Shown here: piece by piece, positions 44,402-53,611 of the stretch
How the letters are laid out: each line of letters opens with the position of its first letter
How positions within the stretch are numbered: position 1 is the first letter of the stretch
NCBI GenBank assembly: GCA_964435285.1
Contig: CAYSYA010000001.1
Coordinates: 1-64,000, forward strand
Direction of reading: 5' to 3'
Length of the DNA: 64,000 nt
Source: GCA-2718035 sp964435285
GTDB taxonomy: Bacteria > Bacteroidota > Bacteroidia > Flavobacteriales > TMED113
Made by a program: the position numbers and the translations under genes
Notes under the pieces: model-generated
Seen by the model: the letters and a program-made list of their open reading frames with translations, nothing else
Told to the model about the DNA's origin: nothing
The model's database searches: none

Positions 44402-45192
44402 TAGATTTTTTTGAGTATATATTCTTAGCAATAATTCAAGGAATAACAGAGTTTTTGCCAGTTAGTAGTAGTGGGCACATTGAACTGTCAAAATATTTTT
44501 TTAATAATTCAACAATACAAAACACAGGTGCATTTACAACAGTGATTTTGCACTTGGCAACTGCCCTAAGTATCATTTTTATTTACAGAAAAAAATTAAA
44601 AAGTATTATAGTTATTAATACTAAAGAATCAAGGTCTTATGTTTTAAAGATTCTTTTATCAATAATTCCAGTTTTTATTTTAGTTGTTTTTAATGTTGAT
44701 GAGTTCATAGAAAATAAATATAATAATGGATGGGATTTAAGATTTTTATCTTTAATGTTTTTAATAACGGGTTTAATTTTATTTATTTCTGAAAAGATTA
44801 ACCCTAAAACAAAATCTATTACTCTTGCCACAGCATTATTTATTGGAGTTGCTCAAGCAATTGCAATCTTACCAGGAATTTCAAGATCAGGAGCAACAAT
44901 TTGTTGTGCTCTTTTATTAGGAGCTACTAAAAAAGAAGCATCTACTTTTTCTTTTATAATTTGTTTACCCATCATAATTGGAAAATCTTTTAAAGATTTA
45001 TTTTTTACAGATATACTTCTTACGACAACTATAAACTTAAATATTTTATTTGCTTTTATTGTAACTTTTTTTATTGGTTTATTTTGCTGTAAGCTCATGA
45101 TAAGTATTGTTAATCAAAGTAAACTAAAATATTTTGGAGCATATTGTATATTTATTTCTTTTAGTTCTTTTTTAGTATATATTCTTAAATGA
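44398..45192 (+). CDS. uppP: Undecaprenyl-diphosphatase
   Basis: 264 residues from the ATG at 44398; a longer in-frame start only reads through the DUF3098 gene. Dephosphorylates undecaprenyl diphosphate to recycle the lipid carrier of cell-wall synthesis. The two active-site motifs are QGITEFLPVSSSGH and LPGISRSGATI. Multi-span membrane protein. Overlaps both neighbours by ATGA. Confidence 0.95.
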   Translation: MIDFFEYIFLAIIQGITEFLPVSSSGHIELSKYFFNNSTIQNTGAFTTVILHLATALSIIFIYRKKLKSIIVINTKESRSYVLKILLSIIPVFILVVFNVDEFIENKYNNGWDLRFLSLMFLITGLILFISEKINPKTKSITLATALFIGVAQAIAILPGISRSGATICCALLLGATKKEASTFSFIICLPIIIGKSFKDLFFTDILLTTTINLNILFAFIVTFFIGLFCCKLMISIVNQSKLKYFGAYCIFISFSSFLVYILK

Positions 45193-45866
45193 AAAATGAT
45201 ATAATTTTAATAAATAAGCCAATCAATTGGACATCTTTTGATGTTGTAAAAAAAATAAGAGTACTTATAAAAAAAAAATATAACTTAAAAAAACTAAAAG
45301 TAGGTCATGCAGGCACCCTAGATCCTTTAGCTACAGGACTTCTAATAGTTTGTTCTGGAAAAAAAACAAAAGAAATTTCAAAGTATCAAAACTTAAAAAA
45401 AACATATTTAGCTACGATTAAGCTGGGTAATATTACAGAGAGCTTTGATAGAGAGACAGCTGAAATAAATCAAAAAGATTATAAAAAAGTTCCAATTAAA
45501 AAAATTAAAAATTTCATAAATTTTTTTTTAGGTGAACAAATCCAAATTCCACCAAAATTTTCTGCTATAAAAGTTAATGGAAAGAGAGCATATGAAAAAG
45601 CTAGAAATAATGAAAAGTTTAAGATTAATCCTCGAAAAGTTATAATTTATTCTTTGGTAATAAAAAAAATAGATTTGCCATTTATTTCATTTGAAGTAGA
45701 GTGTAGTAAAGGTACTTATATTAGAACATTAGCGAGTGATATTGGAAAATATTTAGGTTGCGGTGCATATCTTTATGATTTAAAAAGACTATCAATAGGA
45801 CAGTATCATGTTGATTCCTCATTTGGTATGGAATCATTTAAAATATTTTTAGATGAATTGGAATAA
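45189..45866 (+). CDS. truB: tRNA pseudouridine synthase B
   Basis: 225 residues. Forms pseudouridine 55 in the T loop of tRNA. Catalytic D45 in VGHAGTLDPLATGLL, followed by KTYLATIKLG, IPPKFSAIKVNGKRAYEKAR and CSKGTYIRTLASDIG. Slightly short because the C-terminal PUA-like part is missing, as usual in many bacteria. Overlaps uppP by 4 bases. Confidence 0.95.
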   Translation: MKNDIILINKPINWTSFDVVKKIRVLIKKKYNLKKLKVGHAGTLDPLATGLLIVCSGKKTKEISKYQNLKKTYLATIKLGNITESFDRETAEINQKDYKKVPIKKIKNFINFFLGEQIQIPPKFSAIKVNGKRAYEKARNNEKFKINPRKVIIYSLVIKKIDLPFISFEVECSKGTYIRTLASDIGKYLGCGAYLYDLKRLSIGQYHVDSSFGMESFKIFLDELE

Positions 45867-45889
45867 CTAATTCAACTCATATAATTTTG

Positions 45890-45897
45890 TATATTTG
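45890..45897 (+). promoter_or_regulatory. Probable -7 element for queA
   Basis: TATATTTG fits TAnnTTTG and lies 28 bases before the queA ATG, in the 59-base gap after truB. No TTG at the ideal distance. Confidence 0.45.
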
Positions 45898-45925
45898 GAA
45901 ACTTTTATTCACTTAACTTCGCAAC

Positions 45926-46981
45926 ATGAAATATAAATTATCACATTTTAATTACGAATTACCAGAAAAGCTAGTTGCCAAAAAACCTTGTGCAGAGAGA
46001 GATGAGTCAAGAATGATGGTGATAGATAGGGCTACAGGAAAAATCGAACATAAAATATTTAAAGATATTTTAACATATTTTGATGATCAGGATATGTTCA
46101 TTGTAAACAACACAAAGGTATTTCCTGCAAGAATGTATGGAAATAAAGAAAAAACTGGTGCTAGAATTGAAGTTTTTTTATTGAGAGAACTTAACAGTGA
46201 AATAAGATTATGGGACGTTTTGGTGGACCCTGCTCGTAAAATAAGAATAGGAAATAAGTTATATTTTGGAGATGATTTTTCACTTGTAGCAGAGGTAGTA
46301 GATAATACAACATCGAGGGGAAGAACGTTAAGGTTTTTATTTGATGGTGATTATGATCAATTTAGAAATAAATTAAAAGAACTTGGAGAAACACCAATAC
46401 CAAAATATTTAAATAGATCTCCTGAAAAAAATGATGTAGAAAGGTACCAAACAGTTTATGCAAAAGTAGAGGGAGCTGTAGCTGCACCAGCAGCAGGATT
46501 ACATTTTAGTAGGAATTTATTAAAAAGAGCCGAAATAAAGGGTATTAATTTAAGTGAACTTACATTACATGTTGGTTTGGGTACTTTTAAACCAGTTGAA
46601 GTTGAAGATTTGTCAAAGCATAAAATGGATTCAGAAAGATTATTTATTCCAGAACAAACTGCAATTAACGTTAATAATGCCATGAGTAATAGAAAAAAAA
46701 TATGTGCAATTGGTTCTACATGTATAAGAGCTTTAGAATCTTCTGTTTCAACAGATTTAAAATTAAAGCCTTTTGATGGATGGACAAATAAATTTATTTT
46801 TCCTAATTATGATTTTAGGATTGCAAATTGTATGGTTACAAATTTTCATGCACCTAAGTCAACATTAATGATGCTAGTTTCATCTTTTTGCGGACATGAT
46901 TTAATAATGAAAGCTTATAAAGAAGCTATTAAAGAAAAGTACAAATTTCTTGGTTATGGAGATTGTATGTTGATATTGTAA
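45926..46981 (+). CDS. queA: S-adenosylmethionine:tRNA ribosyltransferase-isomerase
   Basis: 351 residues, full length. Adds the ribosyl part of SAM to preQ1 at tRNA position 34 to form epoxyqueuosine. Typical segments: FNYELPEKLVAKKPCAERDESRMMV, ARIEVFLLRE, APAAGLHFS and LHVGLGTFKPV. Its own promoter-like element lies upstream; ispD follows after 11 bases. Confidence 0.96.
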   Translation: MKYKLSHFNYELPEKLVAKKPCAERDESRMMVIDRATGKIEHKIFKDILTYFDDQDMFIVNNTKVFPARMYGNKEKTGARIEVFLLRELNSEIRLWDVLVDPARKIRIGNKLYFGDDFSLVAEVVDNTTSRGRTLRFLFDGDYDQFRNKLKELGETPIPKYLNRSPEKNDVERYQTVYAKVEGAVAAPAAGLHFSRNLLKRAEIKGINLSELTLHVGLGTFKPVEVEDLSKHKMDSERLFIPEQTAINVNNAMSNRKKICAIGSTCIRALESSVSTDLKLKPFDGWTNKFIFPNYDFRIANCMVTNFHAPKSTLMMLVSSFCGHDLIMKAYKEAIKEKYKFLGYGDCMLIL

Positions 46982-46992
46982 TTGTATATGCA

Positions 46993-47673
46993 ATGTTAGG
47001 TAAACATTATGTAATCATTTTAGCAGCTGGAAAAGGAGAAAGGATGCGTTCTAATGAACTAAAACAATTTTTAATTTTAGGAAAAAAACCAGTTTTAATT
47101 CACAGTTTTTACGCTTTTTATAATTATGATAAAAATAGTGTTATATCTGTTGTTTTACCTAAGAATAAAATAAATTATTGGAAACACATTTGTAAAAAAT
47201 ATAATTTTAATATTAAGCATAATATTTTTATTGGAGGTTCGACCCGATACGAGTCTGTAAGAAACGCATTAAAGAATCTAAATATTTCTCATAATGATAT
47301 GGTAACAATTCATGATGGAGTTCGCCCATTTGTAAGTAAAAAATTAATTACTAAAACATTTAATTCAGCATTTAATAAGGGTCATGCTGCACCATTTCTA
47401 AACCTCAAAGATTCTTTAAGAAAATTTGATAAAGAAAAGACAAATACCAAATCTGTAAATAGGGCTAATTTTATTCAAATACAAACACCTCAAATATTTA
47501 GAGGAAATATTATTAAAGAAGCATATAAAAAAGAAAAAAGTAATAAAACAGATGATATTTCTTTAATTGAATCCAATGTTAAAAGAGTAAATCTCATTAA
47601 GGGAGAACAGACGAATTTGAAGATTACTACTAAGGAAGATTGGTTTTTAGCAAATCTTTTAATTAAAAATTAA
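46993..47673 (+). CDS. ispD: 2-C-methyl-D-erythritol 4-phosphate cytidylyltransferase
   Basis: 226 residues from ATG 46993. A TTG ten codons upstream would overlap queA and adds residues not seen in the family. MEP pathway step joining CTP with methylerythritol phosphate. Seen: IILAAGKGERMRS, GGSTRYESVRNAL, IHDGVRPFVS and KITTKEDWFLA. Works in the same pathway as IspG at 35171. Confidence 0.94.
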   Translation: MLGKHYVIILAAGKGERMRSNELKQFLILGKKPVLIHSFYAFYNYDKNSVISVVLPKNKINYWKHICKKYNFNIKHNIFIGGSTRYESVRNALKNLNISHNDMVTIHDGVRPFVSKKLITKTFNSAFNKGHAAPFLNLKDSLRKFDKEKTNTKSVNRANFIQIQTPQIFRGNIIKEAYKKEKSNKTDDISLIESNVKRVNLIKGEQTNLKITTKEDWFLANLLIKN

Positions 47674-47701
47674 ATTCTAGTAATTTTAGATTTTTTAATT
47701 T

Positions 47702-48739
47702 ATGAAAAAAAATATAAGAGAGTTAAAATTATCTGATTTAGAAAATATTTTAAATAAATTAGAGGAACCTGGTTATAGGTCACGTCAAATTTTCAGATGG
47801 CTTTGGAAAGAAAGAGTTAGTTCATTTAATCAAATGTCTAATATTTCAAGTAAATGCAAAGACTATTTAAATAATAATTTTAATATCCAATACACTGAGA
47901 TTGATAAGAAAATTAAGAGCAATGATGGCACAATAAAATTTTTATTCACGTTACCAGATGGAAAAAAATGTGAAGGGGTTCTGATACCGGAAAACCAAAG
48001 AATTACAGCATGTGTCTCCTCTCAGGTTGGATGTAGTTTTTCTTGTAAATTTTGTGCAACAGGAAAAATGAAAAGAACTAGAAATATTTTTGCATTTGAA
48101 ATATATGATCAGGTCACTTTGATGATGGAAGAAGCAAAGAAAAATTTTGATAATTATTTAACTAATATAGTATATATGGGAATGGGAGAGCCACTAGTGA
48201 ATTATCAAAATGTCATAGAATCAATAAATTATATAGTTAGTAAAGATGGTTTAAATATGTCATCAAAAAGAATAACGCTGTCAACAGTCGGAGTATCTAA
48301 AATGATTAAAAAATTAGCCGATGACAACATAAAAGTTAACTTAGCTGTATCCTTACATTCTGCTAATAACATAAAAAGAAGTCAAATTATGGATGTTAAT
48401 CATTTCAATAACTTAGATGATTTAAGAGATTCATTACTATATTTTTATAGTAAAACAAAAATTAAAATAACATATGAGTATGTAATGTTAAAAGATTTTA
48501 ATGATTCAAAACAAGATGCAATTGATTTAGCTAAATTTTCAAAAATCATACCATCAAAAATTAATTTAATAGAGTTTAATTCAATAGAAAATTCTAATTT
48601 TAAAAAATCTTCTGAACAGATAACTAAGGAATTTATTTCCTTATTAAAAAAGGAAAATATAGTAGTTAACTTAAGAAGAAGTAGGGGTGAGGATGTGAAT
48701 GCTGCATGTGGGCAACTTGCTAATTTAACTGATAAATGA
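47702..48739 (+). CDS. rlmN: 23S rRNA (adenine(2503)-C(2))-methyltransferase
   Basis: 345 residues. Radical SAM enzyme methylating A2503 of 23S rRNA and A37 of some tRNAs. Cluster cysteines C111, C115, C118 (CSFSCKFC), conserved YMGMGEPL, and the C-terminal cysteine in GEDVNAACGQLA that forms the methyl intermediate. Overlaps the next gene by ATGA. Confidence 0.96.
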   Translation: MKKNIRELKLSDLENILNKLEEPGYRSRQIFRWLWKERVSSFNQMSNISSKCKDYLNNNFNIQYTEIDKKIKSNDGTIKFLFTLPDGKKCEGVLIPENQRITACVSSQVGCSFSCKFCATGKMKRTRNIFAFEIYDQVTLMMEEAKKNFDNYLTNIVYMGMGEPLVNYQNVIESINYIVSKDGLNMSSKRITLSTVGVSKMIKKLADDNIKVNLAVSLHSANNIKRSQIMDVNHFNNLDDLRDSLLYFYSKTKIKITYEYVMLKDFNDSKQDAIDLAKFSKIIPSKINLIEFNSIENSNFKKSSEQITKEFISLLKKENIVVNLRRSRGEDVNAACGQLANLTDK

Positions 48740-49707
48740 TAGAGAAAGTAACTAAGCCAATAAAAAAAGAAATAGAAATTTTTGATAAAAGATATAAAGA
48801 AGCTTTATCAACTGATGTCAAGTTACTTTTAAAAATTTCTAATTATATTTTAAAAAATACAGGAAAAAGAATAAGGCCAATATTATTATTATTAGTTTCT
48901 AAATTATTAGGTGAAATAAATGAGAAAACTTATTCGAGTTGTATATTAATTGAATTACTTCATACTGCAACATTAATTCACGACGATGTAATTGATGATG
49001 CCAGTTTTAGAAGGGGTAAGTTTTCCATCAATAATTTATGGAAAAATAAAATTGCTGTTCTAGTTGGAGATTTTTTACTCTCTAAAGGATTATCTTTAGG
49101 ATTAAAAGATAAAGATATTAATATATTATTTCACACTTCTAAAGCTGTTGAAAAAATCAGTGAGGGAGAGATTTTTCAAATACAAAAGTCAAGAGATTTA
49201 GACTTAAATGAAAAAGATTACTATAATATAATAAGTAGAAAAACAGGTTCGTTATTTGCATGTTGTTTTCAATTGGCAGCAGTATCCAATGGAATTCATT
49301 CAAAGAAAAAAATGGACAGTTTATATAATATGGGTTTAAAATTTGGAATGATATTTCAAATAAAAGATGATATATTAGACTATTCTAGTAGTGATATTAC
49401 CGGAAAAATAATGGGAAATGACTTGAAGGAAAGTAAAATTAATTTACCACTATTATTAGCTATTAAAAATTTTTCTTTTTTAGAAAGACAAAAAGTTTTT
49501 TACATTCTTAAAAAGAAACAAAAAAAGAAAGAAGATATTTATTATGTTAACAATTTAGTTAAGAAAAAAAAAGGTATTGCCCTATCAGAAATTAAAATGT
49601 ACAATCTAAAAAAAGAGCTTGTAAATGATTTAGCTATCTTTCCAAATTCAGTAAATAAAACAGCATTAATTGACTTAATTCAACTAATAATAGATAGAAA
49701 AAAATAA
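48736..49707 (+). CDS. Polyprenyl diphosphate synthase
   Basis: 323 residues. Trans-prenyltransferase with both aspartate-rich motifs: LIHDDVIDDASFRRG and FQIKDDILDYSS. Also GKRIRPILLLL near the front. It probably makes the side chain of menaquinone; chain length cannot be told from motifs alone. Uses building blocks from the MEP pathway genes nearby. Between rlmN and dnaG, all on one strand. Confidence 0.92.
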   Translation: MIEKVTKPIKKEIEIFDKRYKEALSTDVKLLLKISNYILKNTGKRIRPILLLLVSKLLGEINEKTYSSCILIELLHTATLIHDDVIDDASFRRGKFSINNLWKNKIAVLVGDFLLSKGLSLGLKDKDINILFHTSKAVEKISEGEIFQIQKSRDLDLNEKDYYNIISRKTGSLFACCFQLAAVSNGIHSKKKMDSLYNMGLKFGMIFQIKDDILDYSSSDITGKIMGNDLKESKINLPLLLAIKNFSFLERQKVFYILKKKQKKKEDIYYVNNLVKKKKGIALSEIKMYNLKKELVNDLAIFPNSVNKTALIDLIQLIIDRKK

Positions 49708-49711
49708 TTTA

Positions 49712-51580
49712 ATGATTTCAAAAAAAACTATAGAAGAGGTATTTAATGTTGCAATTATTGAAGATGTAATAAGTGATTTTGTTTCATTAAAAAAAACAGG
49801 TGCAAACTATAAAGGATTAAGTCCTTTTTCAGATGAAAAAACTCCTTCATTTATTGTATCACCAACTAAAAGAATATGGAAAGACTTTAGCTCAGGTAAA
49901 GGGGGGAACGTGGTATCTTTTTTAATGGAACATGACGGATGCACTTACCCAGAGGCCATAAAATACTTAGCTAAGAAATATAATATTGAAATAATTGAAA
50001 CAAAAGATCAATCATATAACAAAGAAGAAGAAGATGAAAAAGAATCAATTGCGATATTATTAGATTTTGTAACTAATTATTTTAACACAGAAATTTTAAA
50101 AAAACAAAATATTCATGTATTAAAATATCTACAAACTAGAAAGCTTAACAATGAAATTATTTCAAAATATAAAATTGGATTTGCCCCAAAAGGAAGCAAA
50201 GAATTTTACGATTTCCTAATAAAAAAAGGTTTCAAAAAAGAAATTTTAATTAAATCAGGTTTGTTTATTGAGAGCAAGAATCCTTTTAGTAGGTTTAATA
50301 ATCGAATTATGTTTCCAATTTTTACTTTAAGTAACAGGGTAGTAGGATTTGGAGGAAGGATACTAATTAATGATAAAAAAAGCGCAAAGTACATTAATTC
50401 ACCTGAAACAGTGTTATATCAAAAAAGTAAAATCTTATATGGTATGAATTTTGCCAAAACAGATGTTATTAAAAAAGACAATTGTTACTTAGTTGAGGGA
50501 TATTTGGATGTAATCGCTTTACATCAAAAGGGAATATCTAATGTAGTTGCATCATCAGGAACTGCAATTACTTTAGACCAAATTAGATTAATAAAAAGAT
50601 TTACTAATTCAATAACAATTTTATTTGACTCAGATTTAGCTGGAATAAATGCAACACAAAAAGTTATTGATATTGCTTTAGCTCAGGATATGTTTGTTAA
50701 TATTATAAACCTTCCAGATGGACATGATCCAGACTCATTTAGTAAAGAGAATTCAAAGGATTTTATAGAAAAATACTTCATTGAAAAAAGAAATGACTTT
50801 ATTTCTTTTTTCAAAAAATTAGAATTTTCTGAATCTAATTCTCCAGAAAGTAAAATAAAATTAGTTAAAAGAGTAATAAATAGTATTTCATTAGTTCCTG
50901 ATTTAACGAATAGAACAATCTATGTTCAGGAAGCATCAAAAATTTTAAATATTGATACTCATATTTTAATTAATGATTTAGAAAGAAAGTTAAAGAAAGT
51001 TAAAATTCAGCCTAAGGATAAGAATAATGATAGGGATTTTAATAAAGTGGATAATGAAGAACCATGTAAAGAAGAACAGTTTTTGTTTAGATTATTATTA
51101 AATCATGGTGATAAATTTATTCAAATAAATTCAAATCAAAAGATGCAAGTATCAAAAATGATTCTTCAAGAAATTCAATTAGATGGTATTCCTGTTACTA
51201 ACCCTGTTTTTTCAAAAATTCTCATTGAATATCAAAATGCAATAAAAACAAATGAAAATCTTTCAAAAGATTTTTTTATTAATCATAAAGATTTAGAAAT
51301 TTCAAAAACAACTATTTTTCTTACTGAAGAAAAATATAAAATGGATAATTGGGAATTAAAAAATATAAAAGTAAAAAAAGAAGAAGACATTTTATTTTCT
51401 TTGTTAAAAGAAGGATTAATTAGGTTTAAATTAAAAAGAATATCTGATATAACATCCGAAATATTGGCCAGAATTCCCTCAATAGAAAGTGAAAGTGAAA
51501 AAAAAGAAGAATTAAATAGATTTTCTAAGTTAACAGAACTATCTAGAAATTTACATAAACAGGTTGGTAGAGAATGTTAG
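49712..51580 (+). CDS. dnaG: DNA primase without zinc-ribbon cysteines
   Basis: 622 residues. Makes RNA primers for replication. The N-terminal domain is recognisable (YKGLSPFSDEKTPSFIVSP, DFSSGKGGNVVSFLMEH) but the CHC2-type ligands (Cys, His, Cys, Cys) are replaced, e.g. SPFSDEK for CPFHxEK. The TOPRIM domain is normal (LVEGYLDVIALHQKG, ILFDSDLAGINA). I recall the same loss in other flavobacterial primases. Overlaps the convergent aroF-type gene by 4 bases. Confidence 0.93.
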   Translation: MISKKTIEEVFNVAIIEDVISDFVSLKKTGANYKGLSPFSDEKTPSFIVSPTKRIWKDFSSGKGGNVVSFLMEHDGCTYPEAIKYLAKKYNIEIIETKDQSYNKEEEDEKESIAILLDFVTNYFNTEILKKQNIHVLKYLQTRKLNNEIISKYKIGFAPKGSKEFYDFLIKKGFKKEILIKSGLFIESKNPFSRFNNRIMFPIFTLSNRVVGFGGRILINDKKSAKYINSPETVLYQKSKILYGMNFAKTDVIKKDNCYLVEGYLDVIALHQKGISNVVASSGTAITLDQIRLIKRFTNSITILFDSDLAGINATQKVIDIALAQDMFVNIINLPDGHDPDSFSKENSKDFIEKYFIEKRNDFISFFKKLEFSESNSPESKIKLVKRVINSISLVPDLTNRTIYVQEASKILNIDTHILINDLERKLKKVKIQPKDKNNDRDFNKVDNEEPCKEEQFLFRLLLNHGDKFIQINSNQKMQVSKMILQEIQLDGIPVTNPVFSKILIEYQNAIKTNENLSKDFFINHKDLEISKTTIFLTEEKYKMDNWELKNIKVKKEEDILFSLLKEGLIRFKLKRISDITSEILARIPSIESESEKKEELNRFSKLTELSRNLHKQVGREC

Positions 51581-52323
51581 TATATATTTAATTTATTCAT
51601 TAATTCTTTAAATTCATTACAATTAACTTGTTGCTTTGCATCACTTAATGCTTTTTTTGGAGATGTGTGAGTTTCAATCATTAATCCATCAAATCCCCTA
51701 GAAATTGCTTTTTTTGAAATACCATATAGAAGTTTCTTACTGCCACAAATATGACTAGGGTCACAAATAAATTTAATTTCAGGGAATAATTTTCTGACAT
51801 CGTTGGTTATTTTCCAATAGGGTTTATTCCTGTAATTTTTTTCATAAATAGAAAAATAACCTCTATGAATAGCCTTAATCTCTTTAACTCCCGAATTTTT
51901 AAATCTTTCAATTGCACCAATCCATAAATTTTTATCTGGGTATATAGGGTTTTTTATCCAAATTTCAACTTCTTGACCTTTCACACATTCACATATTTCT
52001 TGAACATAAAAAGGATTAACAGTTGTTCTTGCCCCTATCCAAAATATATTAATATTATGTTTAAGAGCTTTCTCTACATGTAGAGGAGTTCCAACTTCTA
52101 TTGCGATTGGAGTTTTATACTTTTTTTTAAGCATAGATAGCCATACCAAACCTTTTTCTCCAATTCCTTGGAAGTGATTAATATTAGTCCGAGCTTTCCA
52201 AATTCCGCATCTAAAAAAATCAACTTTATCATAAATGTTTATGAATGTATTATCCAATTCTTTTTTTGAGCTAATACTACATGGTCCAGCAATAATTATT
52301 TTTTTATTTTTCATCGGTTCCAT
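51577..52323 (-). CDS. aroF: 3-deoxy-7-phosphoheptulonate synthase, monofunctional AroA(Q)-like form
   Basis: 248 residues; ATG at 52323 or, nine bases later, 52314. First step of the shikimate pathway. Conserved: IIAGPCSISS, IWKARTNINHFQGIGEKGL, FWIGARTTVNPFYVQEI, IHRGYFSIYEKNYRN and FICDPSHICGSKK. Bacteroidota usually have this domain fused to a C-terminal chorismate mutase of about 100 residues; here the protein ends right after the synthase domain (KQQVNCNEFKELM). Overlaps rsmI by 11-20 bases. Confidence 0.88.
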   Translation of the reverse strand: MEPMKNKKIIIAGPCSISSKKELDNTFINIYDKVDFFRCGIWKARTNINHFQGIGEKGLVWLSMLKKKYKTPIAIEVGTPLHVEKALKHNINIFWIGARTTVNPFYVQEICECVKGQEVEIWIKNPIYPDKNLWIGAIERFKNSGVKEIKAIHRGYFSIYEKNYRNKPYWKITNDVRKLFPEIKFICDPSHICGSKKLLYGISKKAISRGFDGLMIETHTSPKKALSDAKQQVNCNEFKELMNKLNIY

Positions 52324-52972
52324 TCATAATTATTATAAATTCTCCTTTTAAGTTACTTAGTTCTAAGTTTTTTATAATTTCTTTAGATATTCCTCTATAT
52401 ATATTTTCATGTATTTTAGTTAATTCTTTAACAACAACAATTTTTTTTTTAGGAGTTAAAGCGTCAATAATTTCTAAAGTTTTTACTATTCTATGAGGTG
52501 ACTCATATATAATTACGCTTCTTGTCTCATTAACTAAATATTTTAATCTCTTTAATTTACCCTTTTTTTTAGGCAGAAATCCTTCAAAAACAAATTTATC
52601 ACATGGAAATCCAGATTGAATTAGAGCGGGAATTAAAGCAGTTGGACCAGGAAGACATTTAATTTCAATTTCAAGCTCAACACATTTTCTAATAATCAAA
52701 AATCCAGGATCAGAAATACCAGGAGTTCCAGAATCTGTAATTAAACAACAATTTTTTACTGATTTAATTTTAGATATGATATAATCTAGTTTAGAAGATT
52801 CGTTAAAAGTATTATTTATGATGTAAGGAGCGGATATATTATGCTCTTTAAATAGTATTTTACTTTTATTGTAATTTTCTACAATAATGAGATCGGTATT
52901 TTTTAATTTCTCGATACATCTCAATGTAATGTCTTTTAAGTTTCCTATTGGAGTTGGAATGATATATAACAT
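52304..52972 (-). CDS. rsmI: 16S rRNA (cytidine(1402)-2'-O)-methyltransferase
   Basis: 222 residues. Tetrapyrrole-methylase fold: IPTPIGNLKDITLR at the front, LITDSGTPGISDPGFLII, LPGPTALIPALIQSGFPCD, and FEGFLPKKKGKL followed by the IIYESPHRI motif. Methylates C1402 in the ribosomal P site. Located upstream of the aroF-type gene on the same strand, divergent from tdk. Confidence 0.95.
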   Translation of the reverse strand: MLYIIPTPIGNLKDITLRCIEKLKNTDLIIVENYNKSKILFKEHNISAPYIINNTFNESSKLDYIISKIKSVKNCCLITDSGTPGISDPGFLIIRKCVELEIEIKCLPGPTALIPALIQSGFPCDKFVFEGFLPKKKGKLKRLKYLVNETRSVIIYESPHRIVKTLEIIDALTPKKKIVVVKELTKIHENIYRGISKEIIKNLELSNLKGEFIIIMNGTDEK

Positions 52973-53080
52973 GAAATAAATCAGTTGATAATAATCGAAT
53001 TTAATTATTTTTTTTTTTTAAATAATTAAAATAGTTGTTTTCTTATTAAATTGTATTTTCAATATAATTTATATAATTTA

Positions 53081-53611
53081 ATGCAGGGTAAAATTGAAAT
53101 TATTACAGGTTGCATGTTTTCTGGTAAGTCAACAGAGCTATTAAACAGATTAAATAATTGCTCGGTAGATTACTTATTATTAAAACCAAAAATAGATACC
53201 AGGTACGGTCTCTCAAATGTATCAACTCACTCCGGGATAAAAAAATCAGCTAAAGTAGTGAGTTCCTTATCAGATGTTTTTGATAATATCAGTAAAATAA
53301 AAGTCATTGGTGTTGATGAAGCGCAGTTTTTTTCATCTTCAATAATTAAAGATTCTTTAAAATTAAAAAGTTTGGGTAAGAGAATCATTATTGCTGGATT
53401 AAATAAAGATTATTTAAATAAAGAATTTAAATCTGTTTCAGGTTTGATTAAAATAGCAGATAAATTGACAAAATTATATGCAGTTTGTAACAGATGTTCT
53501 GCTCCAGCATCTAGATCTCACAGACTAGCTAAAGAAAAATCAATAATTTTATTAGGACATAAAGATGCTTACGAACCTTTATGTAAAAAGTGTTATAAAA
53601 ATGCTAGATAA
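53081..53611 (+). CDS. tdk: Thymidine kinase
   Basis: 176 residues from ATG 53081 (an upstream TTG at 53051 would add ten non-family residues). Type II thymidine kinase for nucleoside salvage: P-loop G10CMFSGKST, DEAQFF, the zinc cysteines CNRC and CKKC near the C-terminus and the lasso ASRSHRL. The gene is preceded by a 12-T run at 53008-53019. Overlaps alr by 11 bases. Confidence 0.95.
   Translation: MQGKIEIITGCMFSGKSTELLNRLNNCSVDYLLLKPKIDTRYGLSNVSTHSGIKKSAKVVSSLSDVFDNISKIKVIGVDEAQFFSSSIIKDSLKLKSLGKRIIIAGLNKDYLNKEFKSVSGLIKIADKLTKLYAVCNRCSAPASRSHRLAKEKSIILLGHKDAYEPLCKKCYKNAR

Noticed and set aside
53008..53019. A run of 12 T before tdk as a possible terminator or phase-variable element
   Set aside because: There is no stem before the run and it lies in a divergent intergenic gap, so neither role is supported beyond the AT richness of the region.
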